From Betaproteobacteria bacterium (GTDB lineage Bacteria > Pseudomonadota > Gammaproteobacteria > Burkholderiales > SG8-39): a stretch of DNA of 41,659 bases. Positions within the stretch are counted from its first letter, which is position 1. The number at the start of each line of letters is the position of its first letter. The translations under genes were made by a program, and so were the position numbers. The notes under the pieces were generated by a model that saw nothing but the letters and a program-made list of their open reading frames with translations, was not told the origin of the DNA and made no database searches. Below, piece by piece: positions 13,016 to 20,959 of this stretch. Location: positions 1-41,659 of the forward strand of contig JAJDOG010000091.1 in assembly GCA_022340285.1 (NCBI GenBank), in the 5' to 3' direction.

Positions 13016-13441
13016 ATGGCAAGCACCATCAAGGTCGATGTGGTCAGTGCGGAAGAGGCGATCTTTTCCGGCGAGGCGGAGTTCGTCGTGCTTCCGGGCG
13101 AGGCGGGCGAGCTCGGCATCTATCCGCGCCACACACCATTGATGACGCGCATCAAGCCGGGCGCGGTGCGGATCAAGCAGCCCGGCCGGGACGACGAGGA
13201 GCTGGTGTTCGTCGCGGGTGGCATCCTCGAGATCCAGCCGGGTCTCGTGACGGTGCTCGCCGACACCGCAATTCGCGGCCACGATCTGGACGAAGCCAAA
13301 GCGCTCGAAGCGCAGCAGCGTGCCGAGGAAGCGCGGCGCAACGCCAAGGACCGCCAGGAAGTCGCCACGGTCGAGGGCGAGCTCGCGATGCTCGCTGCCC
13401 AGCTCGCTGCCATTCGGAAATTGCGCGGTCGCCGGACCTAG
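13016..13441 (+). CDS. atpC: ATP synthase F1 subunit epsilon
   Basis: Epsilon links gamma to the c-ring and regulates ATP hydrolysis. The 141-residue protein has the N-terminal beta-sandwich ([49 protein letters not shown]) and a C-terminal alpha-helical hairpin ([23 protein letters not shown] and beyond) that can insert into F1. It starts 9 bp after atpD and is the last gene of the operon; a GC-rich hairpin without a clear T-run follows. Confidence 0.97.
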   Translation: MASTIKVDVVSAEEAIFSGEAEFVVLPGEAGELGIYPRHTPLMTRIKPGAVRIKQPGRDDEELVFVAGGILEIQPGLVTVLADTAIRGHDLDEAKALEAQQRAEEARRNAKDRQEVATVEGELAMLAAQLAAIRKLRGRRT

Positions 13442-13446
13442 CATCG

Positions 13447-13466
13447 CGCGCCCACGTCCGGGCGCG
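13447..13466 (+). terminator. Hairpin at the end of the atp operon
   Basis: CGCGCCC (13447-13453) pairs with GGGCGCG (13460-13466) around a 6-nt loop, immediately after the atpC stop. Only TCAT follows, so there is no real T-tract. It may be a weak or Rho-assisted terminator or an RNA-stabilising stem. glpD begins 10 bp later. Confidence 0.4.
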
Positions 13467-13476
13467 TCATAACCGC

Positions 13477-15009
13477 ATGACGCCCACCGAGCGCTACGAC
13501 CTCGTCGTGATCGGCGGGGGCATTAATGGCGCGGGCATCGCTCGCGACGCGGCCGGCCGCGGGTTTACCACGCTGCTCTGCGAGCAGAACGACCTCGGCT
13601 GGGCCACCTCCTCCGCCAGCAGCAAGCTCGTACACGGGGGGCTGCGTTATCTCGAGCACTTCGAGTTCGGTCTCGTCGCCGAAGCGCTCGCCGAGCGTGA
13701 AGCGCTGTTGGCCATCGCGCCGCACATCGTCTGGCCGCTCGAGTTCGTACTGCCGCACGAGCGGCATCTGCGCCCGCGCTGGATGATCCGACTCGGGCTT
13801 TTTCTCTATGACCACCTCGGACGTGCCCGACTAGCGCTCACGGGGCGCCGCTCGAGCCTGCCGAAGTCACGGTCGGTCGCACTCGATGCAAGCGCTCTGG
13901 GCCGTGCGCTGAAGCCCGATTTCCAGAGGGGATTCGCGTACTTCGACGCCTGGGTGGACGATGCGCGCCTCGTGGTGCTCAATGCGCGCTCCGCCGTGGA
14001 AAAGGGCGCAGTGATACTGCCCCGCACCCGCTGCATCGGTGGCTCGAGATCGGGTGGGCTGTGGCGACTCGAACTCCGCGACGCGCGGACGGGGGTCGTG
14101 CACAACGTTGAGGCCCGAGCGGTCGTGAACGCCACGGGGCCGTGGGTGAAGCAGGTGTTGGATCACACGCTGCGCACGCCGTCGCGCTACGGCGTGCGGC
14201 TGGTCAAGGGCAGCCACATCGTGGTGCCACGCCTCTATGAGGGCAATCACGCCTACATCCTCCAGCACGCGGATGGCCGCGTGGTGTTCCTGCTTCCATA
14301 CGAGGAGGCGTACACCGCCATCGGAACGACCGAAGTCCCGATGAACGACCCGGACCGCATCCCCGCGTGCTCGAGTGCAGAGATCGCGTATCTGTGTGAC
14401 GCTGCAAGCCGCTACACGGCGACGCCGGTCACGCCGCAGCATGTCCTCTGGACCTGGAGCGGAGTCCGGCCGCTTTTCAATGATGGGCACGGCAAGGTCT
14501 CGTCGGTGACCCGCGATTACGTGCTGCATCTCGACGCCGAGGGCCCACCGCTCGTTTCGGTGTTCGGCGGCAAGATCACGACCTACCGCACGTTGGCGGA
14601 GGCAGCGCTACAACGGCTTGAGCGCTGGCTCGGACGCCGGCGCGCGTGGACGGCGCGCGAGCCCCTGCCGGGAGGCGATTTCGGCGGCGCGGACTTCGTG
14701 GACGTCTTCGAATCCTATCGGCGTCGCTATCCCGCCCTGCCCGCGCAATGGCTGAACCGATTGCTGCGGCGGCACGGCACGTGTGCTGCCGATATCCTCG
14801 GCAACGCTGCTTCCGAGTCCGACCTGGGCCGCAATTTCGGAGGCGGTCTCTATGAGCGCGAGGTCCGCTATCTCGTCGAGCGCGAATGGGCGATCGACCC
14901 CGACGACATACTCTGGCGACGCACGAAATGCGGATTGGGCATGAGCGCGGCGCAGCGTGGCGCGTTGGGAGACTGGCTTTCGCTCAACCGCCGTTCGGTG
15001 CGACTGTGA
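13477..15009 (+). CDS. glpD: Aerobic glycerol-3-phosphate dehydrogenase, FAD-dependent
   Basis: GlpD oxidises sn-glycerol 3-phosphate to dihydroxyacetone phosphate and passes electrons to quinone at the inner membrane. The 510-residue length is typical. The N-terminus contains the FAD Rossmann motif VVIGGGINGAGIARDAAGRG (glycines at residues 13-15, 18 and 20), then CEQNDLGWATSSASSKLVHGGLRYLEHFEFGLVAEALAERE, diagnostic for GlpD. NATGPWVKQVL, LVKGSHIVVPRLYEGNHAYILQHADGRVVFLLPYEE, WSGVRPLF and SVFGGKITTYRTLAEAAL are later signatures. The C-terminal helical domain ends with DDILWRRTKCGLG. No glycerol kinase or facilitator is next to it. It sits 35 bp after atpC, where glmU/glmS is found in many proteobacteria. 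Confidence 0.95.
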   Translation: MTPTERYDLVVIGGGINGAGIARDAAGRGFTTLLCEQNDLGWATSSASSKLVHGGLRYLEHFEFGLVAEALAEREALLAIAPHIVWPLEFVLPHERHLRPRWMIRLGLFLYDHLGRARLALTGRRSSLPKSRSVALDASALGRALKPDFQRGFAYFDAWVDDARLVVLNARSAVEKGAVILPRTRCIGGSRSGGLWRLELRDARTGVVHNVEARAVVNATGPWVKQVLDHTLRTPSRYGVRLVKGSHIVVPRLYEGNHAYILQHADGRVVFLLPYEEAYTAIGTTEVPMNDPDRIPACSSAEIAYLCDAASRYTATPVTPQHVLWTWSGVRPLFNDGHGKVSSVTRDYVLHLDAEGPPLVSVFGGKITTYRTLAEAALQRLERWLGRRRAWTAREPLPGGDFGGADFVDVFESYRRRYPALPAQWLNRLLRRHGTCAADILGNAASESDLGRNFGGGLYEREVRYLVEREWAIDPDDILWRRTKCGLGMSAAQRGALGDWLSLNRRSVRL

Positions 15010-15037
15010 TGCAGCGCCCGCCAACCGAGGGAAGACG

Positions 15038-15640
15038 ATGAGCTCGGCACGCCTGCAGTTTTGGTTCGAGTTTGCCAGCACCTACTCGTATCCGGCGGCC
15101 ATGCGAATCGAGGCGCTCGCCCGCGACGCCGGTGTCGGCATCGACTGGGAGCCATTTCTCCTGGGCCCGATCTTCCAGGGCCAGGGCTGGAACGATTCGC
15201 CGTTCAACCTGTACCCCGCCAAAGGTCATTACATGTGGCGCGATCTCCAACGTGTCTGCGAGCGGCATGGCTTGCCGTTCCGGCGACCCGCGATCTTTCC
15301 GCAACGCTCACTGCTCGCTGCTCGCACCGCGTGCGTCGCGAAAGGCGAATCCTGGATGCCGGATTTCGTGCGCGCAATCTACCGCGCCAATTTCGCCGAA
15401 GGAGCCGACATCTCCAGCCCGGAGACGGTTGCCGCCTGCTTGCGCAGCGCGCGGCAGGATCCGGACGGCTGGCTGGCAAGGGCGCAAGCGCCCGAGCACA
15501 AGTCCTTGCTGCGCGAACAGACCGATCGGGCGGTCGCCCTGGGAATCTTCGGTGCGCCGAGCTTCATCTCGGGAGAGGAGCTGTTCTGGGGCCACGACCG
15601 CATCGAAGAGGCGCTTGCCTGGCACCGGGAGCGACCGTGA
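15038..15640 (+). CDS. DsbA-fold protein, 2-hydroxychromene-2-carboxylate isomerase-like
   Basis: The protein resembles HCCA isomerases and kappa-class glutathione transferases, which use a thioredoxin fold with bound glutathione. The ATG at 15038 with GAGGGAAG upstream gives 200 residues, beginning MSSARLQFWFEFASTYSYPAAMRIEALARDAGV. Ser14 in FASTYSY sits where HCCA isomerases have their catalytic serine in place of the CxxC of DsbA. The long helical insertion contains QGWNDSPFNLYPAKGHYMWRDLQRVCERHGLPFRRP, and the C-terminal AVALGIFGAPSFISGEELFWGHDRIEEALAWH includes the cis-proline loop (GAPSF) and the family FWG.DR. motif. No naphthalene-pathway genes are nearby, so the physiological substrate is unknown. 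Its stop overlaps the next start as GTGA. Confidence 0.88.
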   Translation: MSSARLQFWFEFASTYSYPAAMRIEALARDAGVGIDWEPFLLGPIFQGQGWNDSPFNLYPAKGHYMWRDLQRVCERHGLPFRRPAIFPQRSLLAARTACVAKGESWMPDFVRAIYRANFAEGADISSPETVAACLRSARQDPDGWLARAQAPEHKSLLREQTDRAVALGIFGAPSFISGEELFWGHDRIEEALAWHRERP

Positions 15641-16443
15641 AGCCGCTGGCCGAGATGTCGCGCGAGGACGCGCGTGCGGTTCGCGGCATTCTGTGCGACA
15701 TCGATGAAACGCTGACGACCCGAGGGCAGCTCACGGCGGACGCATTCAGCGCCCTCGGCCGGCTCCGGAACGGCGGCTTTCTCACGATCCCGATCACCGG
15801 CCGGCCAGCCGGGTGGTGCGACCACATTGCGCGCATGTGGCCGGTGGACGCAGTGGTGGGCGAGAACGGCGCGTTCTATTTTCGCTATGACCGCGTAAAA
15901 CGCAAACTCGAGAAGCGGTTCCGGGACAGCGTCGAAACCCGCGCGGCGAACCGCGTCCGGCTCCTCGCCGTGCGCGACCGGATCCTTGCCAGTGTGCCCG
16001 GCGCGGCCGTGGCGTCAGACCAGCTGTATCGCGAAGCGGACCTTGCCATCGATTATTGCGAGGACGTGCCGCGGCTCCCCGAGGCAGCGGTCGATCAAAT
16101 TGCGGCCATCATGCGTGCGGCGGGAATGACCGCAAAGGTGAGTTCGATTCATGTGAACGGCTGGTTCGGAGACTACGACAAGCTCGGCATGACCCGCCTT
16201 CTTTTGCGAGAGCGATTCGAAACCGACCTCGACGGCGAGCGCGCGCGCTTCGTGTTCGTCGGGGACTCGCCGAACGATGAGCCAATGTTTTCGTTCTTTC
16301 CGAACGCCATCGGCGTGGCAAACATCCACGCGTTCGCGGCCCGCCTCGAGCATTCGCCCGCGTTCGTGACTCGAGCGGAGAGCGGAGCGGGATTTGTCGA
16401 ACTTGCGGAGTTCCTGCTCGCCGCACGCGGTTCCGGCGGTTGA
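15637..16443 (+). CDS. HAD-superfamily subfamily IIB (Cof/SPP-like) hydrolase
   Basis: HAD-IIB enzymes are Mg2+-dependent phosphatases acting on sugar phosphates and similar small molecules. The chosen start is the GTG at 15637, which overlaps the previous stop; an ATG at 15655 is the alternative. The 268-residue product has motif I DIDETLTT (nucleophile D21, acid/base D23), motif II in TGRPAGW, and motif IV GDSPNDEPMF (from G209). The cap domain carries GENGAFYFRYDRVKRKLEKRF, and LLLRERFETDLDGERARFVFVG precedes motif IV as in sucrose-phosphate and mannosyl-3-phosphoglycerate phosphatases. Coupling to the HCCA-isomerase-like gene suggests a shared pathway, but no substrate can be named. Confidence 0.85.
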   Translation: MKPLAEMSREDARAVRGILCDIDETLTTRGQLTADAFSALGRLRNGGFLTIPITGRPAGWCDHIARMWPVDAVVGENGAFYFRYDRVKRKLEKRFRDSVETRAANRVRLLAVRDRILASVPGAAVASDQLYREADLAIDYCEDVPRLPEAAVDQIAAIMRAAGMTAKVSSIHVNGWFGDYDKLGMTRLLLRERFETDLDGERARFVFVGDSPNDEPMFSFFPNAIGVANIHAFAARLEHSPAFVTRAESGAGFVELAEFLLAARGSGG

Positions 16444-16469
16444 CCGGCTGCACCGATCGACGCGCGCTC

Positions 16470-17264
16470 ATGGAATGGCTCGTTGGATACCTGGCTGTGG
16501 GAGCCGTGATGGGCTTCTTCGCGGGAATGCTCGGCATCGGCGGTGGCGCCCTCATCGTGCCATTGGTCATGATGCTGTTCGAAGCGCAGGCTCTGCCGCG
16601 CGAGCATATCCTGCACCTGGCCGTTGGTACTGCCATGGCTTCCGTGCTCTTCACGTCCGTCTCGAGTCTGCGCGCACATGCCGCACGCGGCGCGGTGCGC
16701 TGGGAGGTGTTCCGCCGCATCACGCCAGGCATTCTTCTCGGCGGCCTCATCGGCGGACTGATTGCCGGGATACTGCCGACGCGATGGTTCGCCCTGGTCT
16801 TCACGGGCCTCGTCTACTACGCGGCCACGACGATGCTGTTCGAGCTCAAGCCCAAGCCAACGCGTCAGCTGCCCGGTCCGGCAGGCATGTTCGTTGCCGG
16901 TGTAGCCATCAGCGGTTTCTCCGCGCTCGTCGCGATCGGCGGCGCGGTGATGTCGATTCCGATGATGGTGTTCTGCAACGTCCCGATCGTGCAGGCGATC
17001 GGCACTGCGGCAGCCATCGGCTTTCCAATCGCTTTGTCCGGTACCGTCGGGTATGTGCTGACCGGTTGGAACGCCGACGGACTCCCGCCCTACTCTCTTG
17101 GATTCGTTTACCTGCCGGCGCTCGCCGGCATCATCTTGGCGAGCGTTCTTACGGCGCCGCTGGGTGCCGCCGTGGCCCACCGCGTACCGGCGAGGCGACT
17201 GCGACAGGTCGTCGCGGTGCTGTTCTACCTCCTCGCTACCCGTATGCTTCTCAAGCTCTGGTAG
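16470..17264 (+). CDS. TauE/SafE-family membrane permease
   Basis: TauE/SafE (DUF81) proteins are inner-membrane permeases associated with export of sulfite, sulfoacetate or other organic anions. The ATG at 16470 gives 264 residues (MEWLVGYLAVGAVMGFFAGMLGIGGGALIVP). The GMLGIGGG motif in the first helix and its repeat GFSALVAIGGAVMSIPMMV in the second half are the duplicated family signature. About seven or eight hydrophobic helices are visible. It follows the HAD gene by 26 bp and precedes a TRAP operon by 109 bp, so co-transport of an anion related to that TRAP substrate is possible but unproven. Confidence 0.88.
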   Translation: MEWLVGYLAVGAVMGFFAGMLGIGGGALIVPLVMMLFEAQALPREHILHLAVGTAMASVLFTSVSSLRAHAARGAVRWEVFRRITPGILLGGLIGGLIAGILPTRWFALVFTGLVYYAATTMLFELKPKPTRQLPGPAGMFVAGVAISGFSALVAIGGAVMSIPMMVFCNVPIVQAIGTAAAIGFPIALSGTVGYVLTGWNADGLPPYSLGFVYLPALAGIILASVLTAPLGAAVAHRVPARRLRQVVAVLFYLLATRMLLKLW

Positions 17265-17373
17265 AAGGGCGCCGCGTTCCCTAGGAGCGATTCGTTGTCT
17301 CGCTCTCGGTCTTGTGGGATCATGGTCCGCCCATAGGCGAAATTCGAACCCGCCCGTTCTGAGGAGGACGAAC

Positions 17374-18369
17374 ATGAAATCTCACCGCACACTCTTGGCG
17401 GCGGTCGCGGCAGTCGCCACGCTCGCGATTCCCACAGCGCACGCCGAGACAACCCTTACGCTGGTCTATCCGTTTCCCGATCAGCTGATCTACACCAAGC
17501 TGTGCAAGGAGCTGGTCGACAAGATCAACACGGGCGCCAAGGGGCTGCTCAAGGTCGACGCCAAGCCCTTCAACTCGATCAAGATGTTCGAGCAGCCGAC
17601 CGCGGTCTCCAAAGGGGTGGTCGACATCGCCTGTACGCCGGCAGCGTTCTACGCCCGAGCGATTCCCGAGAACGAGGCGATCTCGACCTCGAACTCTTCG
17701 CCGGCGAAAGTGCGGGCAAACGGCGGGATGAAGATGATCGACGAGCTGCACCAGAAGCTCTTCAACATGAAGTACCTCGGCTGGACCGCGTCCGGCGGTC
17801 GCTTCCGCATCTATCTCAAGGATGCTCCCAAGTTCACCGCGCAGGGCTTGCCGGATCTCAGCGGGATAAAGATGCGGGATAACCCGATCTACGGGGCGTT
17901 TCTCAAGGCGCTCCACGCGAGTACGCACCCCATGGGTTCAAACGAGGTCTATTCAGCGCTCGAGAAGGGGGTGGTGAACGCGACGGCGTGGGCGACGATC
18001 GGTCTGATTGACTACAAGTGGGACAAGTTCCTGCACCACGCGCTCGAGCCAGAGTTCTACCAGACCGACATCGGTTGGATCATGAATCTCGACAAGTGGA
18101 AGTCGCTGAGCCCTGATGCCCAGAAGCGCCTGCAAGAGATCGTTATCCAGCACGAAAACGCGGCCCGCGCGAAGCTCGAGGAACTGGCGAGTGCGGAGCG
18201 CGCAGCACTCGTCAAGGAAGGCATGCAGTTCCACACCGTGCCCAATGCGAAGGGCTATCTCGATCTGGCGGTGAACTCGGCTTATGACCGCATGACCCAG
18301 CGGATCAAGGAAGCGAAGCGCAACACCGCGGACGTTGCGAAGCTGCGCGAGCTGTTCATCGAGCAGTAG
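17374..18369 (+). CDS. TRAP transporter solute-binding protein (DctP type), system 1
   Basis: DctP-type proteins are periplasmic receptors that deliver carboxylate or related ligands to the QM permease using an ion gradient. The frame is open upstream, but a GAGGAGG ribosome-binding site and a signal peptide (MKSHRTLLAAVAAVATLAIPTAHA) fix the start at 17374 for a 331-residue protein. The family segment LSGIKMRDNPIYGAFLKAL carries Arg168, which normally forms the salt bridge to the ligand carboxylate. ASTHPMGSNEVYSALEKGVVNATAWATIGLIDYKWDK corresponds to the substrate-site region. A strong hairpin follows before the Q subunit gene. The ligand is not predictable from sequence; nearby TauE/SafE and ring-dioxygenase genes hint at an organic acid. 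Confidence 0.92.
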   Translation: MKSHRTLLAAVAAVATLAIPTAHAETTLTLVYPFPDQLIYTKLCKELVDKINTGAKGLLKVDAKPFNSIKMFEQPTAVSKGVVDIACTPAAFYARAIPENEAISTSNSSPAKVRANGGMKMIDELHQKLFNMKYLGWTASGGRFRIYLKDAPKFTAQGLPDLSGIKMRDNPIYGAFLKALHASTHPMGSNEVYSALEKGVVNATAWATIGLIDYKWDKFLHHALEPEFYQTDIGWIMNLDKWKSLSPDAQKRLQEIVIQHENAARAKLEELASAERAALVKEGMQFHTVPNAKGYLDLAVNSAYDRMTQRIKEAKRNTADVAKLRELFIEQ

Positions 18370-18391
18370 GGCGCACGCGATCCCGAACCGA

Positions 18392-18419
18392 GCCCGGAGC
18401 GCACGCTCCGGGCGATTTT
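18392..18419 (+). terminator. Intrinsic terminator/attenuator between TRAP P and Q genes
   Basis: GCCCGGAGCG (18392-18401) and CGCTCCGGGC (18404-18413) form a perfect inverted repeat, folding as nine pairs around a GCAC loop, followed by GATTTT. It starts 22 nt after the binding-protein stop and ends 19 nt before the Q-subunit ATG. Partial termination here would give more binding protein than permease. Confidence 0.7.
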
Positions 18420-18438
18420 GCGTGCCTGGCGCGGCCAG

Positions 18439-18960
18439 ATGCTGAAGAAACTCGGCAGATTGTACGAGGGCCTGCTGTGGCTAATGATGGCCGCGGCATC
18501 GCTCTACATCGCGCTGATGATGCTCGGCATCGTCTATTACACGGGCTTTCGCGCTCTCGGGTGGCGCTATAACCCCTACACGTTCCCGCTCATCGAGTAC
18601 GGATTCATCTACGTTCTGATGCTCGGCAGTCCGTGGCTGGTGCGCACCCGCGGCCACATCCACATCGAACTGCTCACCGCCGCCGTGCCGGCGCGGGCCC
18701 GCAACGTCCTTTCACGTTCCGTTGCCGGACTATCTGCGCTCACTTGTCTGGTGCTGGCTTGGTACACGGGCGTCCTCACCTTCGAGGACTTTACCGGCAA
18801 CCGCTATGACGAGCTGCGCGCGCAGCTCGACCTCAAGCGCTGGATCGTCATGGTTTCCATGCCGATAGGCTTCGGTCTGATGGGGATCGAATTCCTGCGC
18901 TACGTCTTCGGCAGGCAAATCCTGCACACCGGCAAGGCCGGGCTCGCCGGCGAAGGCTAG
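18439..18960 (+). CDS. TRAP transporter small membrane subunit (DctQ type), system 1
   Basis: The Q subunit is a four-helix membrane protein that partners the large M subunit. The ATG at 18439 gives 173 residues; the frame stays open to a TTG at 18418 that lies on the hairpin's T-run and is an unlikely start. Visible helices are LYEGLLWLMMAAASLYIALMMLGIVYY, the segment around TFPLIEYGFIYVLMLGSPWLV, LSRSVAGLSALTCLVLAWYTGVL and KRWIVMVSMPIGFGLMGIEFLRYV. TRGHIHIELL is the conserved loop of DctQ proteins. There is no strong Shine-Dalgarno sequence, and the gene lies directly downstream of the hairpin. Confidence 0.88.
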   Translation: MLKKLGRLYEGLLWLMMAAASLYIALMMLGIVYYTGFRALGWRYNPYTFPLIEYGFIYVLMLGSPWLVRTRGHIHIELLTAAVPARARNVLSRSVAGLSALTCLVLAWYTGVLTFEDFTGNRYDELRAQLDLKRWIVMVSMPIGFGLMGIEFLRYVFGRQILHTGKAGLAGEG

Positions 18961-18990
18961 CGGGCGCGATCCGGCCCGCGGGGACGAATC

Positions 18991-20343
18991 ATGGAGTGGT
19001 ACTGGGCACTGGCCATCCTGCTTGGCGCCATCCTGCTGTTGATGGCGCTGGGTACCCCCGTAGGAATCGCGTTTCTGGGCGTGAACGTCGTCGCCGCGGT
19101 GTTCTACTTCGGCGGCAGCGGCCCCCTGTCGGTGCGAATCGTCAACGGCATCGGCACGCTAGCGGGCAACGCGTTCGAGTCGATGGCGAATTTCGCGATC
19201 GTCCCGATTCCGATGTTCCTGCTCATGGGGGAGCTCTTTTTCCATACCGGGCTCGCCACGCGCATGTTCAATGCGGTCGACAAGCTGTTGGGCAAGGTGC
19301 CGGCGCGGCTCTCCTATGTCACGGTCGCCGGCGGCACTGCCTTTGCGACGCTTTCGGGTTCGTCGATGGGCTCGACGGCGTTGTTGGGCACGCTGATGGT
19401 GCCCGAGATGTCCCGGCGCAAATACAAGAAAAGCATGTCGATCGGCCCGATACTCGGAACGGGCGGCCTCGCAATGCTGATCCCGCCGTCTGCGCTCGCC
19501 GTGCTGCTCGGCACGCTCGCGAAGATCGACATTGGCCGACTGCTGGTCGCCGGCATTGCGCCCGGCTTGATCCTGGCAGCGCTGTATGCGGTGCTGATCT
19601 ATGTCCGTGCGCGGCTCGATCCCGATGCGGCTCCCGTCTACGAGATCGAGTCGATTCCCGCACTTGCGAAGCTGCGGCTTTTCGCAGTGGATGTCCTGCC
19701 GATGATCTCGATCGTCGGTATGGTCATCGTGCTGATCATGGGCGGCATCGCGACCCCCTCGGAATCGGCGGCCTTCGGCGGAGTGGGAGTGGTGATTCTC
19801 GCGTTCGTGTACCGCTGCTTCAGCTGGAGCGCGATGTGGAAATCCCTCGAAGGCGCGACGCGGGTCACGGTCATCGCCCTCCTGATACTTTTCGGATCGC
19901 AGACGTTCAGCCAGATCCTCGCGTTTTCAGGCGGCAGCGCAGGGCTGATCAATTGGGTGACGGGGTTCGACGTCGCACCGGTCACGATGCTGCTGCTGAT
20001 GTTCGGAATTCTGCTGATCCTCGGAATGTTCATGGACCAGCTTGCGATGATGCTCCTGACGGTGCCGATCTACTTTCCGATCATCGCAACGCTCGATTTC
20101 GGCCTTCCGCTTGAGATGAAGATGATCTGGTTCGGCGTGATCATGCTGCTCGCGCTCGAAATCAGCTTCACCACGCCCCCGTTCGGCCTGCTTCTTTTCG
20201 TGATGCAGGGCGTCGCCCCGCCGGGAACGCGCTTCAGCGAGATCTGCCTCGCGGCGGTGCCGTTCATGGCCTGCGCGATGCTGCTGGTCGCGTTGATCAT
20301 CGCGTTTCCGGCCATCGCGACCTGGCTGCCGTTCCTCAGCTGA
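18991..20343 (+). CDS. TRAP transporter large permease subunit (DctM type), system 1
   Basis: The M subunit is the ion-coupled transport channel of the TRAP system. The 450-residue product has about twelve hydrophobic helices. Family features are the opening WALAILLGAILLLMALGTPVGIAFLGVNVV, SMANFAIVPIPMFLLMGELFFHTGLATRMF, GGTAFATLSGSSMGSTALLGTLMVPEM (P-loop-like hairpin with the SGSS motif), GPILGTGGLAMLIPPSALAVLLGTLA (PPS motif) and GGIATPSESAAFG. The C-terminal EISFTTPPFGLLLFVMQGVAPP repeats the PP-type motif. It is convergent with the ring-dioxygenase beta-subunit gene, only 9 bp away. Confidence 0.95.
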   Translation: MEWYWALAILLGAILLLMALGTPVGIAFLGVNVVAAVFYFGGSGPLSVRIVNGIGTLAGNAFESMANFAIVPIPMFLLMGELFFHTGLATRMFNAVDKLLGKVPARLSYVTVAGGTAFATLSGSSMGSTALLGTLMVPEMSRRKYKKSMSIGPILGTGGLAMLIPPSALAVLLGTLAKIDIGRLLVAGIAPGLILAALYAVLIYVRARLDPDAAPVYEIESIPALAKLRLFAVDVLPMISIVGMVIVLIMGGIATPSESAAFGGVGVVILAFVYRCFSWSAMWKSLEGATRVTVIALLILFGSQTFSQILAFSGGSAGLINWVTGFDVAPVTMLLLMFGILLILGMFMDQLAMMLLTVPIYFPIIATLDFGLPLEMKMIWFGVIMLLALEISFTTPPFGLLLFVMQGVAPPGTRFSEICLAAVPFMACAMLLVALIIAFPAIATWLPFLS

Positions 20344-20352
20344 AGCGCGGCT

Positions 20353-20943
20353 CTAGACCCAGACCTGCAAGACGTAGTCGTAAGCGGCTTGTGCGTTCGT
20401 CATGTCGACGCGCTGCAGCTTGATTCGATAACCGTCCTTCGTCCGTTTGAGGTGGTGGACGTAGGATCCCGCGAAGTGGCGGACGTCGTCGCGGCGGAGC
20501 TCCATCATGTGGAACCGCGAACGGACCACCACGTCGCCGTTTGGCTTCTCGCTCTCGATCGTCACGTTTCCGACCACGTGATTGGTGCCCCAGAGCGGGC
20601 GTTGCGACCACGCGTCCGGATGCAGGACGCGGTTCATGCGCACCGTCATCAGGTTTTGGTCCTCGGCGAAGATCGCCGGCATGCCCTCCCAGGTCGTGTG
20701 CGACGGATCGGGCGGCATCCAGTAGATCCCGTCCCCGCTGAACAGGTCGATGTAGTTCTGCCAGCGCTTCGTGTCGAGGTATTCGGCCTGACGGTAGAGA
20801 AACTGCTCCACGGCATGCTGGGTGTCGCGGCCATTCAGCCTGGTCACCGCCGCGGATTTCACAGCGCGCGCCGGCTTCGAAGACCGGACTGCCCTCTTCT
20901 TCAGCGCCTTGCGCGGTGACGCCCCCTTGCGTTTCGTTGCCAT
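20353..20943 (-). CDS. Aromatic-ring-hydroxylating dioxygenase, beta (small) subunit
   Basis: Beta subunits stabilise the alpha3beta3 assembly of Rieske non-haem iron dioxygenases; they have an NTF2/SnoaL-like fold. The 196-residue product has the typical core: VEQFLYRQAEYLDTKRWQNYIDLFSGDGIYWMPPDPS, then RMNRVLHPDAWSQRPLWGTNHVVGNVTIE, VVRSRFHMMELRRDDVRHFAGSYVHHLKR and YRIKLQRVDMTNAQAAYDYVLQVWV. The first 36 or so residues are unusually rich in Lys/Arg/Ala and are not part of the fold. It follows the alpha gene by 16 bp and is translated from the same strand. No reductase or ferredoxin gene is adjacent. Confidence 0.88.
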   Translation of the reverse strand: MATKRKGASPRKALKKRAVRSSKPARAVKSAAVTRLNGRDTQHAVEQFLYRQAEYLDTKRWQNYIDLFSGDGIYWMPPDPSHTTWEGMPAIFAEDQNLMTVRMNRVLHPDAWSQRPLWGTNHVVGNVTIESEKPNGDVVVRSRFHMMELRRDDVRHFAGSYVHHLKRTKDGYRIKLQRVDMTNAQAAYDYVLQVWV

Positions 20944-20959
20944 CGATCTATTCCGCTCC

